Assembly (NCBI GenBank): GCA_903828955.1
Contig: CAIKOA010000031.1
Location: 1 to 64,000, forward strand
Reading direction: 5' to 3'
Source of the DNA: an uncultured Microcaldota archaeon
GTDB lineage: Archaea; Micrarchaeota; Micrarchaeia; Anstonellales; Bilamarchaeaceae
DNA: 64,000 nucleotides
Part shown: positions 35,699 through 45,443 of the stretch, one piece after another
How positions within the stretch are numbered: the first letter of the stretch is position 1
Layout of the letters: each line of letters opens with the position of its first letter
Made by a program: the position numbers and the translations under genes
The notes under the pieces: model-generated
Told to the model about the DNA's origin: nothing
Database searches by the model: none
What the model saw: only the letters and a program-made list of their open reading frames with translations

Positions 35699-37697
35699 AA
35701 TTCTTGAATTGCTTCCTTATTGCCGCAAGGAGCGCCTTCTTCTTGGGGCCATCTTTAAGCACGTATTCAAGCACGTCCGCGATGTTCTCGACCGGGTAAA
35801 TCTTCATCTTGCCCTTGAGCTCTTCTTTTAGGTAAACGTCCTTCTCGTTGGATTTGGGTACGATTACCTTCATTATCCCGGCTTCGTGCGCCGCCTCTAT
35901 TTTAGGAGTAACTCCGCCAACGGGCAGGACCTCTCCGCGCACTGAAAGCGAACCCGTCATCGCATAACTGGAATCGACCGCAACGCCTTCCAAATCCGAA
36001 ATTACCGCAACGGCAATTGAAATGGATGCGGAATCCCCCTCCACCCCCTCATAGGTTTGGAGGAACTGGATGTGGATATCCTTCTTGGAAAGGTCTTCGG
36101 AAGTGTATTTCTTTATGATTGCAGAGACGTTCTCAACCGCCTCCTTCGCAATCTGCCCGAGTTTCCCGGTTGCGATTATGTGCCCTCCGCTCTTCGAGGG
36201 GGAGGGGGTCACTTCCGCAACTAGGGGAAGGACTATCCCTGCAAAGGAATCCCCGACTACTGCAAGCCCGTTGACTTTTCCAACCGCGTATCCGCTGCTT
36301 GAGAAAATCTGGTATTCCTTCTTTCTTTCTATGAGCTTCTCAACGAGCTGGGTCTCGATCGGCCGTGCGATCTTTTTCGCCTTCTTAATGTGCACGGGCA
36401 AAACGTATTTTGCCTTCTCATCGATTGCAATGTCTCCGGAAGCGCGGATCAAGCCTCCGATTTCGCGCAAATTCATCGTGAATGCCTTCCTTCTCCCGGA
36501 AAGCCTGCGCGCCTCCTCAATGATTTCCTTTACCGCGTCATAAGTGAAATGCGGGATGCGCCCATCCTTCTTTATTTCCTGGGCAATGAACTGCACGAGA
36601 TGGTCCTCGTTCTTCTCATTGTCCTCCATGGAATCCTCAACGTAAATTTCATACCCCTCTCCGCGGATTCTAGAGCGGATTGCAGGGTGGATTTGCGCCA
36701 TGTCCGGCAGATTGCCTGCTGCAACAAGCACGAAATCGCAGGGGGCGGGGTCGGTTTTAACAAGAGCGCCTGAAGAGAGGTCGCTTTGGCCAGTAATCGG
36801 GTATTTTTTCTCCTGTATTGCGGTAAGGAGCTCCTGCTGCCAGTTAATTTTAAGGGAAGCGATTTCATCAATGAAGAGAACTCCGTGGTTTGCCTTGTGG
36901 ATTGCGCCCGCTTCAACGCGCAGGTGCGCAGGGGTTCCCAGGCCTCCGCTTTGCAATGGGTCGTGCTTCACGTCTCCGAGAAGCGCTCCTGCGCGGGTGC
37001 CGGTCGCATCTATGAACGGGGCAGTAAATCTTCCGGAATTATCCACAATTACCTTGTAGTTTGCCTGCTTCTGCGGCATCATTCTCTTGGAAAATCCTGA
37101 GAACGCGGAGGAAAAGAAATAGAGCACCGCAAGGCCGAACATTGCTGCAAGGACGAACCATTTCTGCTGCTCCGGAATATCCAAATAGAAAGTAACCGCG
37201 ATTGCAATTATTCCCAAAACCATCAAGATGAATATGGGGGAAATCCCCTCTTCCTGCTTATTCTCCGCATTCTGGGAAGTATTGGACATCCTGCGCGCAA
37301 GCCCGGTCTTCAGGATGCGCGGAAGCTCTGCTGCGCGCTGAGTCGAGGCCCTTTCTGCTATTTTTCTCGCCTCTTCGGGAGCATAGTATTTCGCATAATC
37401 CGGGTGCTTGGTGAGGTATTCAAAATCCGGGTAAGTGGGGACTACTTTTATGAGCGGGTTATTGTCGTTGTTCGGGTTATCTACTGCAAGAACGTCTTCA
37501 AGGGTGCGCGAGGGGAGCAATTCAGCCATTGCCTGGGCAAGCATGCTCTTTCCGGTTCCGGGCGGGCCTATAAGGAGAACATGGCGCTTCTGGTTTGCCG
37601 CTTTCCGCATTATGTCAACTGCCTTCTCCTGGCCTATTACCTGGTCGATGAGCCGGTGCGGCACTTCGATTTCTTCAGTTGTCTTGAATTGCTTCAT
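35697..37697 (-). CDS. lonB: Archaeal membrane-anchored Lon protease (LonB)
   Basis: [18 protein letters not shown], two TM inserted in the AAA domain, catalytic EGDSAS and [11 protein letters not shown]. Confidence 0.96.
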   Translation of the reverse strand: MKQFKTTEEIEVPHRLIDQVIGQEKAVDIMRKAANQKRHVLLIGPPGTGKSMLAQAMAELLPSRTLEDVLAVDNPNNDNNPLIKVVPTYPDFEYLTKHPDYAKYYAPEEARKIAERASTQRAAELPRILKTGLARRMSNTSQNAENKQEEGISPIFILMVLGIIAIAVTFYLDIPEQQKWFVLAAMFGLAVLYFFSSAFSGFSKRMMPQKQANYKVIVDNSGRFTAPFIDATGTRAGALLGDVKHDPLQSGGLGTPAHLRVEAGAIHKANHGVLFIDEIASLKINWQQELLTAIQEKKYPITGQSDLSSGALVKTDPAPCDFVLVAAGNLPDMAQIHPAIRSRIRGEGYEIYVEDSMEDNEKNEDHLVQFIAQEIKKDGRIPHFTYDAVKEIIEEARRLSGRRKAFTMNLREIGGLIRASGDIAIDEKAKYVLPVHIKKAKKIARPIETQLVEKLIERKKEYQIFSSSGYAVGKVNGLAVVGDSFAGIVLPLVAEVTPSPSKSGGHIIATGKLGQIAKEAVENVSAIIKKYTSEDLSKKDIHIQFLQTYEGVEGDSASISIAVAVISDLEGVAVDSSYAMTGSLSVRGEVLPVGGVTPKIEAAHEAGIMKVIVPKSNEKDVYLKEELKGKMKIYPVENIADVLEYVLKDGPKKKALLAAIRKQFKN

Positions 37698-37719
37698 GAA
37701 TCCACTTTCCTGCTCTTAT

Positions 37720-39009
37720 CTACTTTCCTATAATCTGAACATCGGAGAAAAGGATTTCCGGAGAGATTAGGTTTCCCCAGGAATTCTGCCTCTTCCCGAT
37801 TAATTTTATGCTATTGAAAAGGTTAAATACGTTTCCGCTAAGGAGGATGTTGTTCACGGGCGCCTTTTTTCCCCTGGAATGGAGGAATGCGGTGTCCACT
37901 TCAACCCCGAAATCCCCGGAAACCGGGTCTGATGTGTGCAAGCCGTGGAAAGAGATTATTTCCAGGTGTTCTCCGCTGCGCAATTCTTCTTCGCTTGCAT
38001 CCCCTTTTGGAATTACCAGGTTGGAAACTCCCGGAGATGGAGGGGAAGCGTAATCCGCCCTCTGGCAGTGCCCGCCCTCTTCCCCGAGCCCTTCGAGTGA
38101 AGAGGTGTATTTATCGTAGATGAAGCTTTCCACTTTTCCCTTATTTATGAGGAATTTCTTTGAAGAGGGGACGCCTTCTCCATCAAATGAGCAGGCGCCC
38201 GCGGCTTTTGCGAGCGGGTCGCTAAGAAGGGTGAATTCTTCTGAGAATTTCCGGCTGCCTTTTCCAAGCCGGCTTATTCCCCTGCGCTTATTGTCCCCAT
38301 CAAAATGGAAAAGCATGAAATCAAGAAATGCCGCAAGCATGTACTGGGAAAACCTGGCGTCTATCTTCCTGCTGGAGATTGGCTTTGCGCAGTCCATTGC
38401 AGAGGCGATTTCCGCGGCCTTCTTTCCAAAGGAACGGAAATCATCAGGGAGAAAGATGGATGAATGGATGGAAAATCCCAGCCCTTTTCCTTTTTTTGCC
38501 TCTACGAAAAAATCAAACGCGGTATAGGTGGCCTCCGCGCATAGTGAAGAGGAGTTTGCAATCTCTTCATTGGAATTTGAAACAGAAAGGGAAATTCTTG
38601 CGGGATCCGCAAGCTTTCCCATTCCTTCCCGCGCCTCCTTTATCGCGGAGAAGGCGTCTTTTTCATCGAATTCCTTGATTCGCTTGTCGATTGTATTAAC
38701 TGAGGGGTATTTCCTGTGGCCGGATTCGAATTCGAAATCCGTTTTTGGGGAAAGTTTTGAGAGCGATAGCGCGGCCTTTGCGGTTTTCTCAAAGTCCGCC
38801 TCCTGGTTTGAATAGGCGAAGCCCGTCTTTTTTGCGGAAACCACGCGAAGCCCGTATCCATTATCCGAGGAGAAATCCTTGGTCTTGTAGCCGCCGCCTG
38901 CGAACTCCATGGAAGTTGTGCGGGCGCGGGTGCAGTAGGCCTCGCATTCATCAATTTTCCTGGAGCTCAATTTCTTTACAAGCTGCTCGGCACTGAGAGG
39001 GGGCTGCAT
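37720..39009 (-). CDS. TldD/PmbA family protein
   Basis: N-terminal TldD/PmbA-like pattern and C-terminal LVIPKGDASEEEL...VSGDFGVEVDTAFL. Confidence 0.85.
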   Translation of the reverse strand: MQPPLSAEQLVKKLSSRKIDECEAYCTRARTTSMEFAGGGYKTKDFSSDNGYGLRVVSAKKTGFAYSNQEADFEKTAKAALSLSKLSPKTDFEFESGHRKYPSVNTIDKRIKEFDEKDAFSAIKEAREGMGKLADPARISLSVSNSNEEIANSSSLCAEATYTAFDFFVEAKKGKGLGFSIHSSIFLPDDFRSFGKKAAEIASAMDCAKPISSRKIDARFSQYMLAAFLDFMLFHFDGDNKRRGISRLGKGSRKFSEEFTLLSDPLAKAAGACSFDGEGVPSSKKFLINKGKVESFIYDKYTSSLEGLGEEGGHCQRADYASPPSPGVSNLVIPKGDASEEELRSGEHLEIISFHGLHTSDPVSGDFGVEVDTAFLHSRGKKAPVNNILLSGNVFNLFNSIKLIGKRQNSWGNLISPEILFSDVQIIGK

Positions 39010-39042
39010 ACGCTTTTATGTTTTCTCAGTGTTTAAAAAGGC

Positions 39043-39567
39043 ATGCGGCTTTTCATCGCGGTTGAGGTTCCGGAAGGAATCAGGGGGAAAATGGGCGCAC
39101 TTGCGCGCGAACTTCCAGAGGACGGGCTTTCAAAAGTGAAAACCGAGAACATGCATTTTACGCTTAAATTCCTGGGGGAAGTTGAAAAGGCTAAAATAGT
39201 GGAGATTAAGAAAATCCTGCACTTGGTTGAGTTTTCGCCTTTTTCCGTGCGCATGCGGGGAGTGGGGGGTTTTCCGAATGCGAGCTATGCCCGGGTCATA
39301 TGGGCTGGCGCGGAAAGCGAGGGGATGGAGGAGCTTGCGCGGAAAGTGCATACTGCCCTGGTTGAACTGTTTGAAGGGGATAAGTTTTCCCCGCACCTGA
39401 CGCTTGCGCGCGTAAAGAAGAAGGTGGAATTGAAGCAGTTTTTGAATAAGCATAAGGATGAGGAATTCGGGGAGTTCACGGTGGATAAGTTCGTGCTTTT
39501 TGAGAGCAAACTGCAGCCAAGCGGGCCGGAATACAGGAAGTTGGTGGAATTCCCGGCGAAGGAATGA
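39043..39567 (+). CDS. thpR: RNA 2',3'-cyclic phosphodiesterase (LigT-like)
   Basis: MRLFIAVEVPE; HxTx motifs HFTLKFLG and HLTLARVK. Confidence 0.93.
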   Translation: MRLFIAVEVPEGIRGKMGALARELPEDGLSKVKTENMHFTLKFLGEVEKAKIVEIKKILHLVEFSPFSVRMRGVGGFPNASYARVIWAGAESEGMEELARKVHTALVELFEGDKFSPHLTLARVKKKVELKQFLNKHKDEEFGEFTVDKFVLFESKLQPSGPEYRKLVEFPAKE

Positions 39568-39630
39568 GGTAGCTATTAAAAGTGTTGCGATGTACATTAT
39601 TTCCATTATTCTGAATGATTGGTGAATTCA

Positions 39631-39786
39631 ATGGGAAAGTTTGCAGAAGCAGATGCTGAAATCAGCAATACAATGATATGCAGGAGATGCAAGACGAGGA
39701 ACAAGAAGGGAATCTTAAAATGCAGGAAGTGCGGGTCCCCTTACCTCCGGCCAAAGAACAAGGAAATTAAGGCGAAGAAGGCGTAA
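39631..39786 (+). CDS. rpl40e: Ribosomal protein L40e
   Basis: MGKFAEADAEISNTMICRRCKTRNKKGILKCRKCGSPYLRPKNKEIKAKKA; absent from the ORF track. Confidence 0.93.
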   Translation: MGKFAEADAEISNTMICRRCKTRNKKGILKCRKCGSPYLRPKNKEIKAKKA

Positions 39787-39840
39787 TCCTTCCTTAATTT
39801 AATTTTTCGTTTTATTTTCTTTTTTAAGGGTTTCTTCTTC

Positions 39841-40845
39841 TCAGCTCTGTTTTCCGGTGCCTATTACCGCAAGGCCTTCCAGCCTTTTCAGCCGTTTGAG
39901 CGTATCGATAAGCTCGCGGATGCTCATCGTCTTAAGCTTCTTCTTAACTACGGTAAGGAATTCCAAATCTGTAATCAGCATATCCACTACGAGGGTTTCC
40001 GCGACTTTCTTCCTTCGCTTCAGCAGAAGGGAGTACCTCTGCCTGGAAAGTTCGGGAAGCTCCTTAATCGCCTTATTCATGGGCTTTTCGGTTTCCTCAA
40101 GCTCGGTGATTACCTTTTCAAAGGAAGCGGACACGACTTCTATCTCCTTAATCACGTCCTGCCTTGAATGCTCAACGTTCTTTATCACTTCCAATGCTAC
40201 AATTTCCTGCTTCAGCCCCTCGTCTTTGAGTTCGTGCTCAAGCCTGTCGAAGACTTCCGGCTTTATGAGCACTGCGGCGCCGCCTCCAAAGGGCTTCGGG
40301 GTTTCAATCTCGATTTTGCTGAGCGCAATTTCCAGTTTTATCGGGTCGACCTGCTGCGTTACGAGCAAGGTTGCGATGTTCGTATAGATTGGGTAGGTGG
40401 ACTTCTCCCCTGCCGCAAGGTCCACCGCCATTGCGGCGCGGGCATCCTCAAGCTGCTCTTCGGTCGATTTCCCCTTTGTTTTTTTAGCATAATCCGAGAC
40501 GGAGGCGGAGACTTCTTCGGGAATTACCTGGGTTTCATTAAGGATCGGGTTGTAATAAACGAGGTTGAAGGAAACCTTCTCCACGTCCTGCACCTGGGTG
40601 GATTCCTCTGTAGAAGTCGTTTTCTTGTCTTCACTGTGCTTTTGCTGGATTGCTTTTTTTGAGCCTTCGTGCATAGACTCGGAGAGCCGGTTGACTTCCC
40701 TGTTGCTCTGTTCCATGAGTTGAAGGAGAAGAATTGGCGCAATCGCTTGCGATGGATTCTGCATCAGCGATGCGGCCATCGGGTTTGCTGCCGCAAAATC
40801 GAAAATCTCAACGAGGCCGCCTGGAAGCATCCTGCTCTTTGCCAT
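39841..40845 (-). CDS. Coiled-coil hypothetical protein
   Basis: Long ORF with heptad-like segments. Confidence 0.5.
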   Translation of the reverse strand: MAKSRMLPGGLVEIFDFAAANPMAASLMQNPSQAIAPILLLQLMEQSNREVNRLSESMHEGSKKAIQQKHSEDKKTTSTEESTQVQDVEKVSFNLVYYNPILNETQVIPEEVSASVSDYAKKTKGKSTEEQLEDARAAMAVDLAAGEKSTYPIYTNIATLLVTQQVDPIKLEIALSKIEIETPKPFGGGAAVLIKPEVFDRLEHELKDEGLKQEIVALEVIKNVEHSRQDVIKEIEVVSASFEKVITELEETEKPMNKAIKELPELSRQRYSLLLKRRKKVAETLVVDMLITDLEFLTVVKKKLKTMSIRELIDTLKRLKRLEGLAVIGTGKQS

Positions 40846-40869
40846 CAGTAGAAAACCGCGGAAAAGTAT

Positions 40870-41964
40870 TTATTTGGTTGCCTGGAGCGACTTTGCAAGC
40901 GAGCAGATATCCGCGTCCGTTTTTACCCCTATTGGGGAAAAATGCGTGCGCACCGCGCGGAATCCCTCCCCCCGTAATTTTTCCAGAAGCACTTCTGTTT
41001 TGGGCGGAGGCTGGATATCCAGGTGGCCGCAGGTTGAATGGATGTTGAAGAAATAGGGGGGCATTCCGATTTCCCCCTGCATCAGTTTTATTTCTTTATC
41101 CAGTTTTTCCTTATGGGAATAGTTGCGTTCTGCATTCAGGGCAAGCATTTTTTCCAGAGTTTTGGGCTCGTGGAGTTCCCCGAGCCAGAGCGGCCCTGCC
41201 CATTTCGCTTTCTTGCCGCATTTCGGGCAAATTTCCGAGGCAACCTCGCCTCCGTGCCTGTACCTGCAATGCGGGCAAAGGATGAGGTAGCCGGTTTTCC
41301 TGAAGCATTTTACCCCCTTTTCTGCGCCCTTTTCCAATTTCAGGAAGAGCTTGAAGAAATGCCTGTGCGAGAATGTTGCAAGGGGGACGATTCCGAAATC
41401 GAATTCTCCTGCGATATGTGCAATGCACTTCCAGAGGATGCGAACTCCTGCCTCGTGGTAGATTTCTTCATGGAGCGGAACGGAATGGTAAATGCGCATG
41501 CACGCATTTGCGTGCGCCCCGCACAGGACCGCGGTATCTGTTGCGGTAATTGAGAGAAAACCCTCCTTCTTGAAACGGAAGGAGCGGATTGCGTTGTACG
41601 AGTAAGGGGCGGGGGAGCCAAAGGGGTCGATTTCCAATAAATCGTAATCGCCTTCCTTTCCGATTATGAATTTGTTGAATTCCGCTTCGTGCGCTTTTGC
41701 CTTTATCCCGTTTCTTTCTGCGTTCTGCCTGCAAAGGGCAACCGCATCAGCGGAAACGTCCACCATTTCCAGCGAGCTTACGTTTGGGTTTTCCTTTGCA
41801 TAGCGGAGGCCGCGGATTCCGGAAGCGGAGAAAGCATCCAGCACCTTCACTTCCGGGAGAGTTCCAACAACCAGTGAAGAGAACGAGCGGCAGAGGTGCA
41901 TGTGGGGGTTGTAGAATTCCTTTCCAGCATCAAAGGAGATCCCTTCTTCCTGCAATTCTGCCAT
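40870..41964 (-). CDS. trm1: tRNA (guanine-26-N2) dimethyltransferase
   Basis: VLDAFSASGIRGLRYAKE, LLEIDPFGSPAPY, zinc-finger CPHCRYRH...CPKCGKK. Confidence 0.95.
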   Translation of the reverse strand: MAELQEEGISFDAGKEFYNPHMHLCRSFSSLVVGTLPEVKVLDAFSASGIRGLRYAKENPNVSSLEMVDVSADAVALCRQNAERNGIKAKAHEAEFNKFIIGKEGDYDLLEIDPFGSPAPYSYNAIRSFRFKKEGFLSITATDTAVLCGAHANACMRIYHSVPLHEEIYHEAGVRILWKCIAHIAGEFDFGIVPLATFSHRHFFKLFLKLEKGAEKGVKCFRKTGYLILCPHCRYRHGGEVASEICPKCGKKAKWAGPLWLGELHEPKTLEKMLALNAERNYSHKEKLDKEIKLMQGEIGMPPYFFNIHSTCGHLDIQPPPKTEVLLEKLRGEGFRAVRTHFSPIGVKTDADICSLAKSLQATK

Positions 41965-41989
41965 TTTTATTTTCACCTGCAATCTATTC

Positions 41990-43201
41990 CTATTTCTTAA
42001 TGAATTCGCGCAGTGCGCTCGTTGCGTATGCGCCTGAAGGAAGCGAGAACGAGAAAACATTCCCGTTGAATTCAAAATCCCTGAACGGGCAGAGAAGCGC
42101 CCGGAAGCCGCCTTTTGAGGAAAGCTCCGGCATCTCCCTTATTTCGAAATCCGAAAGCGAAATCTCATGGTGCGCAAGTATCTCCTTTTCGCGCTCATTG
42201 GGCTCGGAATCGTATCCGAGGAGCTTTCCGCATAGGAAATCCACCCCGGCCTTCTCCTGGTCCGGGAATTCGTATGCGTTTATGCCGCAGTAGATTTCGC
42301 CGTCTTCCTTCCTGACCATACCGTCTTTTATGCGCGCGGAAAGAGACTCGTTGAAGAGCCAGGACTGGAATGCGTGTATGAACATGAGCGAAGTCTGCCG
42401 CGGAAGGCGGCGGAATGCGCCTATATAATCCGTGGGATGTTCAACAAGGTGCGCTAGCATTGAGCGCTCCAGTTTCAGATGCTTTGGGAATTCGCGCAGT
42501 GCGAGGGAGAAATCGTTTGTTTCCAATAGGTGCGAGCGGGCAACCCGGGCTTCCTCGTTTTCCTCGTTTCCCATTTCCGCAAGGAAATGCATCGCGGCTT
42601 CCTGGAACCTTCTGCGCAATATGAGTTCCCCAACGCGGTGGGTATTCTTGCGGATGGAGCCGAAGCGCTGCGGCCCGAAGTAATTTGGGAATTTTCCCCC
42701 TAATTCCTCTGAAATTTTGGAAACTTTTTCCTGCGCATCCGGAACCTCTCCATGCCAGGTTATCCTGAAGCAGTTTCCGAGCAAATCCCCCATCTTTACC
42801 TTTTCGTTTGAAGTCCATGCGCCGTTTATCTGCATGTCTTTGAGCTGGACGGAGAGCACCTGCTCTTTTCCAACCGCGAATACGGAGACCATCTGGGTTG
42901 TGTGCGCAACCTTGTCCTTTGTGCCAGCGTAATCGAACCGTTTCTGCCCGACGCGGAGCGCCTTGGAAAGCCTCTTTATTGCTGAAGAGGTGCTCCAGTC
43001 CTTTTTCTGCAGAACAAAATGGGTGAATTTTCCTTTTCCCTCTGCTGGATCTACATCCGCATCCGGCTTTTCGATTTTCTTATTCAATTCGAGAATTGTT
43101 CCGTCTAGCGCAATTTCCTCGACTATGAATTCGTCCGGGGAAATTTTTATCTCTCCATCAATCCCAACGGATTTGGAAAGGTATGCCCAATCATCATTCA
43201 T
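41990..43201 (-). CDS. truD: tRNA pseudouridine synthase TruD
   Basis: RFDYAGTKDKVAHTTQ, PNYFGPQRFG, FIHAFQSWLFNE. Confidence 0.95.
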   Translation of the reverse strand: MNDDWAYLSKSVGIDGEIKISPDEFIVEEIALDGTILELNKKIEKPDADVDPAEGKGKFTHFVLQKKDWSTSSAIKRLSKALRVGQKRFDYAGTKDKVAHTTQMVSVFAVGKEQVLSVQLKDMQINGAWTSNEKVKMGDLLGNCFRITWHGEVPDAQEKVSKISEELGGKFPNYFGPQRFGSIRKNTHRVGELILRRRFQEAAMHFLAEMGNEENEEARVARSHLLETNDFSLALREFPKHLKLERSMLAHLVEHPTDYIGAFRRLPRQTSLMFIHAFQSWLFNESLSARIKDGMVRKEDGEIYCGINAYEFPDQEKAGVDFLCGKLLGYDSEPNEREKEILAHHEISLSDFEIREMPELSSKGGFRALLCPFRDFEFNGNVFSFSLPSGAYATSALREFIKK

Positions 43202-43686
43202 TTGTTTTCTCCCTTGTATTGCCCGGAATAAAGTTCGCGGGCTGTCTCGGAGAGCCTTATGAAAACCAGCTGGCCTATTTTAGCATTCTTCTTGAGCCGG
43301 GCGCCGTGCGGGTTGGAAACAATAAGGAGGGCTTCGCTCCTTCCTTCATAGCCGGGGTCCCAGACCGCGCACTCCAAACTCATTCCTGAGCGGAGAAGGG
43401 ATGAACGCGGAAAACAGAGAGCTGCCGCATCTGAGGGGATTTTTACATACTCATTAAACATTACCTTATAGCAGCCCTGCGGGAGTTTTACCCATTCCCC
43501 GGTCCCTTCGAAGGGAATCTCTTCCGTATCGCTTATCTTGCGTTCAGTATTGTCAAAATCAATCTGCCCGTAAGTTGAGAACTTAAGCACCTTCTTGAGG
43601 GTTATGTCAACCCCTGCGGGCTGGAATTGCGAATCTGCAATATGCCCGGAAATAAAAGAAAAAAGAAATTGTTTTGGAAGGATCAT
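43198..43686 (-). CDS. dCTP deaminase/dUTPase family protein
   Basis: PRSSLLRSGMSLECAVWDPGYEGR. Confidence 0.88.
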   Translation of the reverse strand: MILPKQFLFSFISGHIADSQFQPAGVDITLKKVLKFSTYGQIDFDNTERKISDTEEIPFEGTGEWVKLPQGCYKVMFNEYVKIPSDAAALCFPRSSLLRSGMSLECAVWDPGYEGRSEALLIVSNPHGARLKKNAKIGQLVFIRLSETARELYSGQYKGENK

Positions 43687-44153
43687 GCCTTCTCGTCCTC
43701 TGCGTATATGTAATCCCAGAGTTCGAGCTTGTATTCAAAGAGCTCCTCTTTCTTGAAGAAGCGCGCAATTTCCTTCTTTGCGGTGTCAAGAGAGTCGGAT
43801 GCGTGGATTGTGTTCCTTCCCGTGCTCATTGAAAAGTCTCCGCGTATTGTTCCTGCGGTTGCTTTCCTAGAGTTGGTTACTCCTACCACGTTCCTCACCA
43901 CTTCGACCGCCTCCTGGCCTTCGAGAACGAATGCGAGAAGGGGGCCGGAAGTGATGAACTTTTCCAATCCCGGATAAAAGGGCTTGGAGGTAAGGTGGCC
44001 ATAGTGCTCCTTGGAAACCGCGGGGGCCATGTGGAGCATTTTCATGCCCACAATTTTGAGCCCCTTGCGTTCAAAGCGGGAGATTATCTCTCCGATGAGA
44101 GCGCGCTGGAATGCATCCGGCTTCAGCAGGATTAAAGTGCGTTCCATTGCCAT
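43683..44153 (-). CDS. ndk: Nucleoside diphosphate kinase
   Basis: MERTLILLKPDAFQRALIGEI; active site GRNTIHASDS. Confidence 0.97.
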   Translation of the reverse strand: MAMERTLILLKPDAFQRALIGEIISRFERKGLKIVGMKMLHMAPAVSKEHYGHLTSKPFYPGLEKFITSGPLLAFVLEGQEAVEVVRNVVGVTNSRKATAGTIRGDFSMSTGRNTIHASDSLDTAKKEIARFFKKEELFEYKLELWDYIYAEDEKA

Positions 44154-44158
44154 GAAAA

Positions 44159-44374
44159 TCACTTCTTTTGTGCTGCTGCCTTTGCCTTCCCGGCCTTGGT
44201 TTCGAAGTCAAATTTCTTCCGTTTTACCCAGGCGGTTTTCTTTCCCACCCGGCTAAGGCCGATAAGGTTGCGCCTGCATTTGCTTCCGCAGAAGAAGAAC
44301 GTTGTCCCGTCCTTCTTGGCGTAAAGCATGCCGGTCCCTTTTGGCATTTCTGCGTTGCAGAAAGAACATCTCAT
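44159..44374 (-). CDS. rpl24e: Ribosomal protein L24e
   Basis: CSFCNAEMPKGTGMLYAKKDGTTFFFCGSKCRRN. Confidence 0.96.
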   Translation of the reverse strand: MRCSFCNAEMPKGTGMLYAKKDGTTFFFCGSKCRRNLIGLSRVGKKTAWVKRKKFDFETKAGKAKAAAQKK

Positions 44375-44379
44375 TCAAT

Positions 44380-44592
44380 TCACCTTGCCCGGATTTCCTT
44401 CGCTTCCCTCTCTGACTCTAGCAGGAGGATGACCATGCCCTTCTTAACCGGGCCTTTCACGTTTCGGAGTATTACCCTGCCTTTGTCCGGGCCGGCAAGA
44501 ATCTTGCAGAGGACCTGGTAAATTTCCCCATAGATTCCGGTCTTGGCCTTTATTTCGACAATCTCGGCAGGCACTGCCTCGGATTCAGCCAT
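44380..44592 (-). CDS. rps28e: Ribosomal protein S28e
   Basis: TGIYGEIYQVLCKILAGPDKGRVILRNVKGPVKKGMVILLLESEREA. Confidence 0.95.
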   Translation of the reverse strand: MAESEAVPAEIVEIKAKTGIYGEIYQVLCKILAGPDKGRVILRNVKGPVKKGMVILLLESEREAKEIRAR

Positions 44593-44602
44593 TCAAGAAC
44601 AC

Positions 44603-45106
44603 CTATTCCGTTTTCTCCTCTTTCTTCTCCTCTTTTTTCTTAGGAGCCCTCTTGGGTTTTTCCTTGGGCGCTTCTGCCGCTGGCTTCTCCTCTTTTGGGG
44701 CTGGAGCCGGAGCCGCATGTGCCACTGGCGCTGCTGCCTGTGCAGGAACTGGCTTCGGGAGCCTCTTCAGGATGCCCTGCAAGAGCTCATTTGCGCCGCC
44801 TGCCTCTTCAATTGCAATAGAGGATGTTCCCACCGGGATTCCCACCGCCGCGCCCAAATCCTTCTTGGATGGGACGTATGCGTAAGGAATTCCCCTCTCT
44901 TCGCAGAGCGAAGGGATGTGGATTATGATTTCCTCGGGCTGCACGTCTTCAGCCATAATCACGAGCTTTGCGGTCTTCTTCTCGACCGACTTGGTGGTCT
45001 CGTTGATTCCCTTGCGGAGCCTGCCGGTGTCTTTCGCTACAGAAAGAGCTTCGATAATGCTGGCCACAACTTCCTCTGGAGTCTTGTATTTGACATAACT
45101 CGCCAT
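44603..45106 (-). CDS. rpl7ae: Ribosomal protein L7Ae with Lys/Glu-rich C-terminal extension
   Basis: GINETTKSVEKKTAKLVIMAEDVQPEEIIIHIPSLCEERGIPYAYVPSKKDLGAAVG. Confidence 0.95.
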   Translation of the reverse strand: MASYVKYKTPEEVVASIIEALSVAKDTGRLRKGINETTKSVEKKTAKLVIMAEDVQPEEIIIHIPSLCEERGIPYAYVPSKKDLGAAVGIPVGTSSIAIEEAGGANELLQGILKRLPKPVPAQAAAPVAHAAPAPAPKEEKPAAEAPKEKPKRAPKKKEEKKEEKTE

Positions 45107-45200
45107 ATTTTCACCTCATATCATTGGCTTGGAATAAGGTAATTGGTAGTATATAAAAACTTAACCTTCTGCAAAATAGGGCAAATTTAGAATATAAACG

Positions 45201-45388
45201 GATGGAGGGTTGCTGGGGGTGTCGCGCCGCCAAGACCACCTAGTGTGCGCAGACGGAGAGGAACGTAACGAATAATATCCGTTATGTTCCAGTGTCTTGG
45301 TGGCACGATGAAGCATCTGCAACGCCAGTTGCAGAATTTTGGGCGAAGCCCAAATGTCTTTAGGGGGCGCTCCCCCTGAAGGGCTCTT
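45201..45388 (-). repeat. Dispersed repeat copy C, expanded by a multi-hairpin insertion
   Basis: Shares GGGTTGCTGGGG..GATGAA..CTTTAGGGGGCGCTCCCCCTGAAGGG with A and B. Extra hairpins: 45222-45238/45292-45308, 45260-45270/45280-45290, 45317-45323/45328-45334, 45338-45344/45348-45354. Confidence 0.75.
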
Positions 45389-45443
45389 ATAAAGGTAAAG
45401 GAAGTGGATGAAAAAATTAAAAATAAGATAAAAAGAAGGGAAA

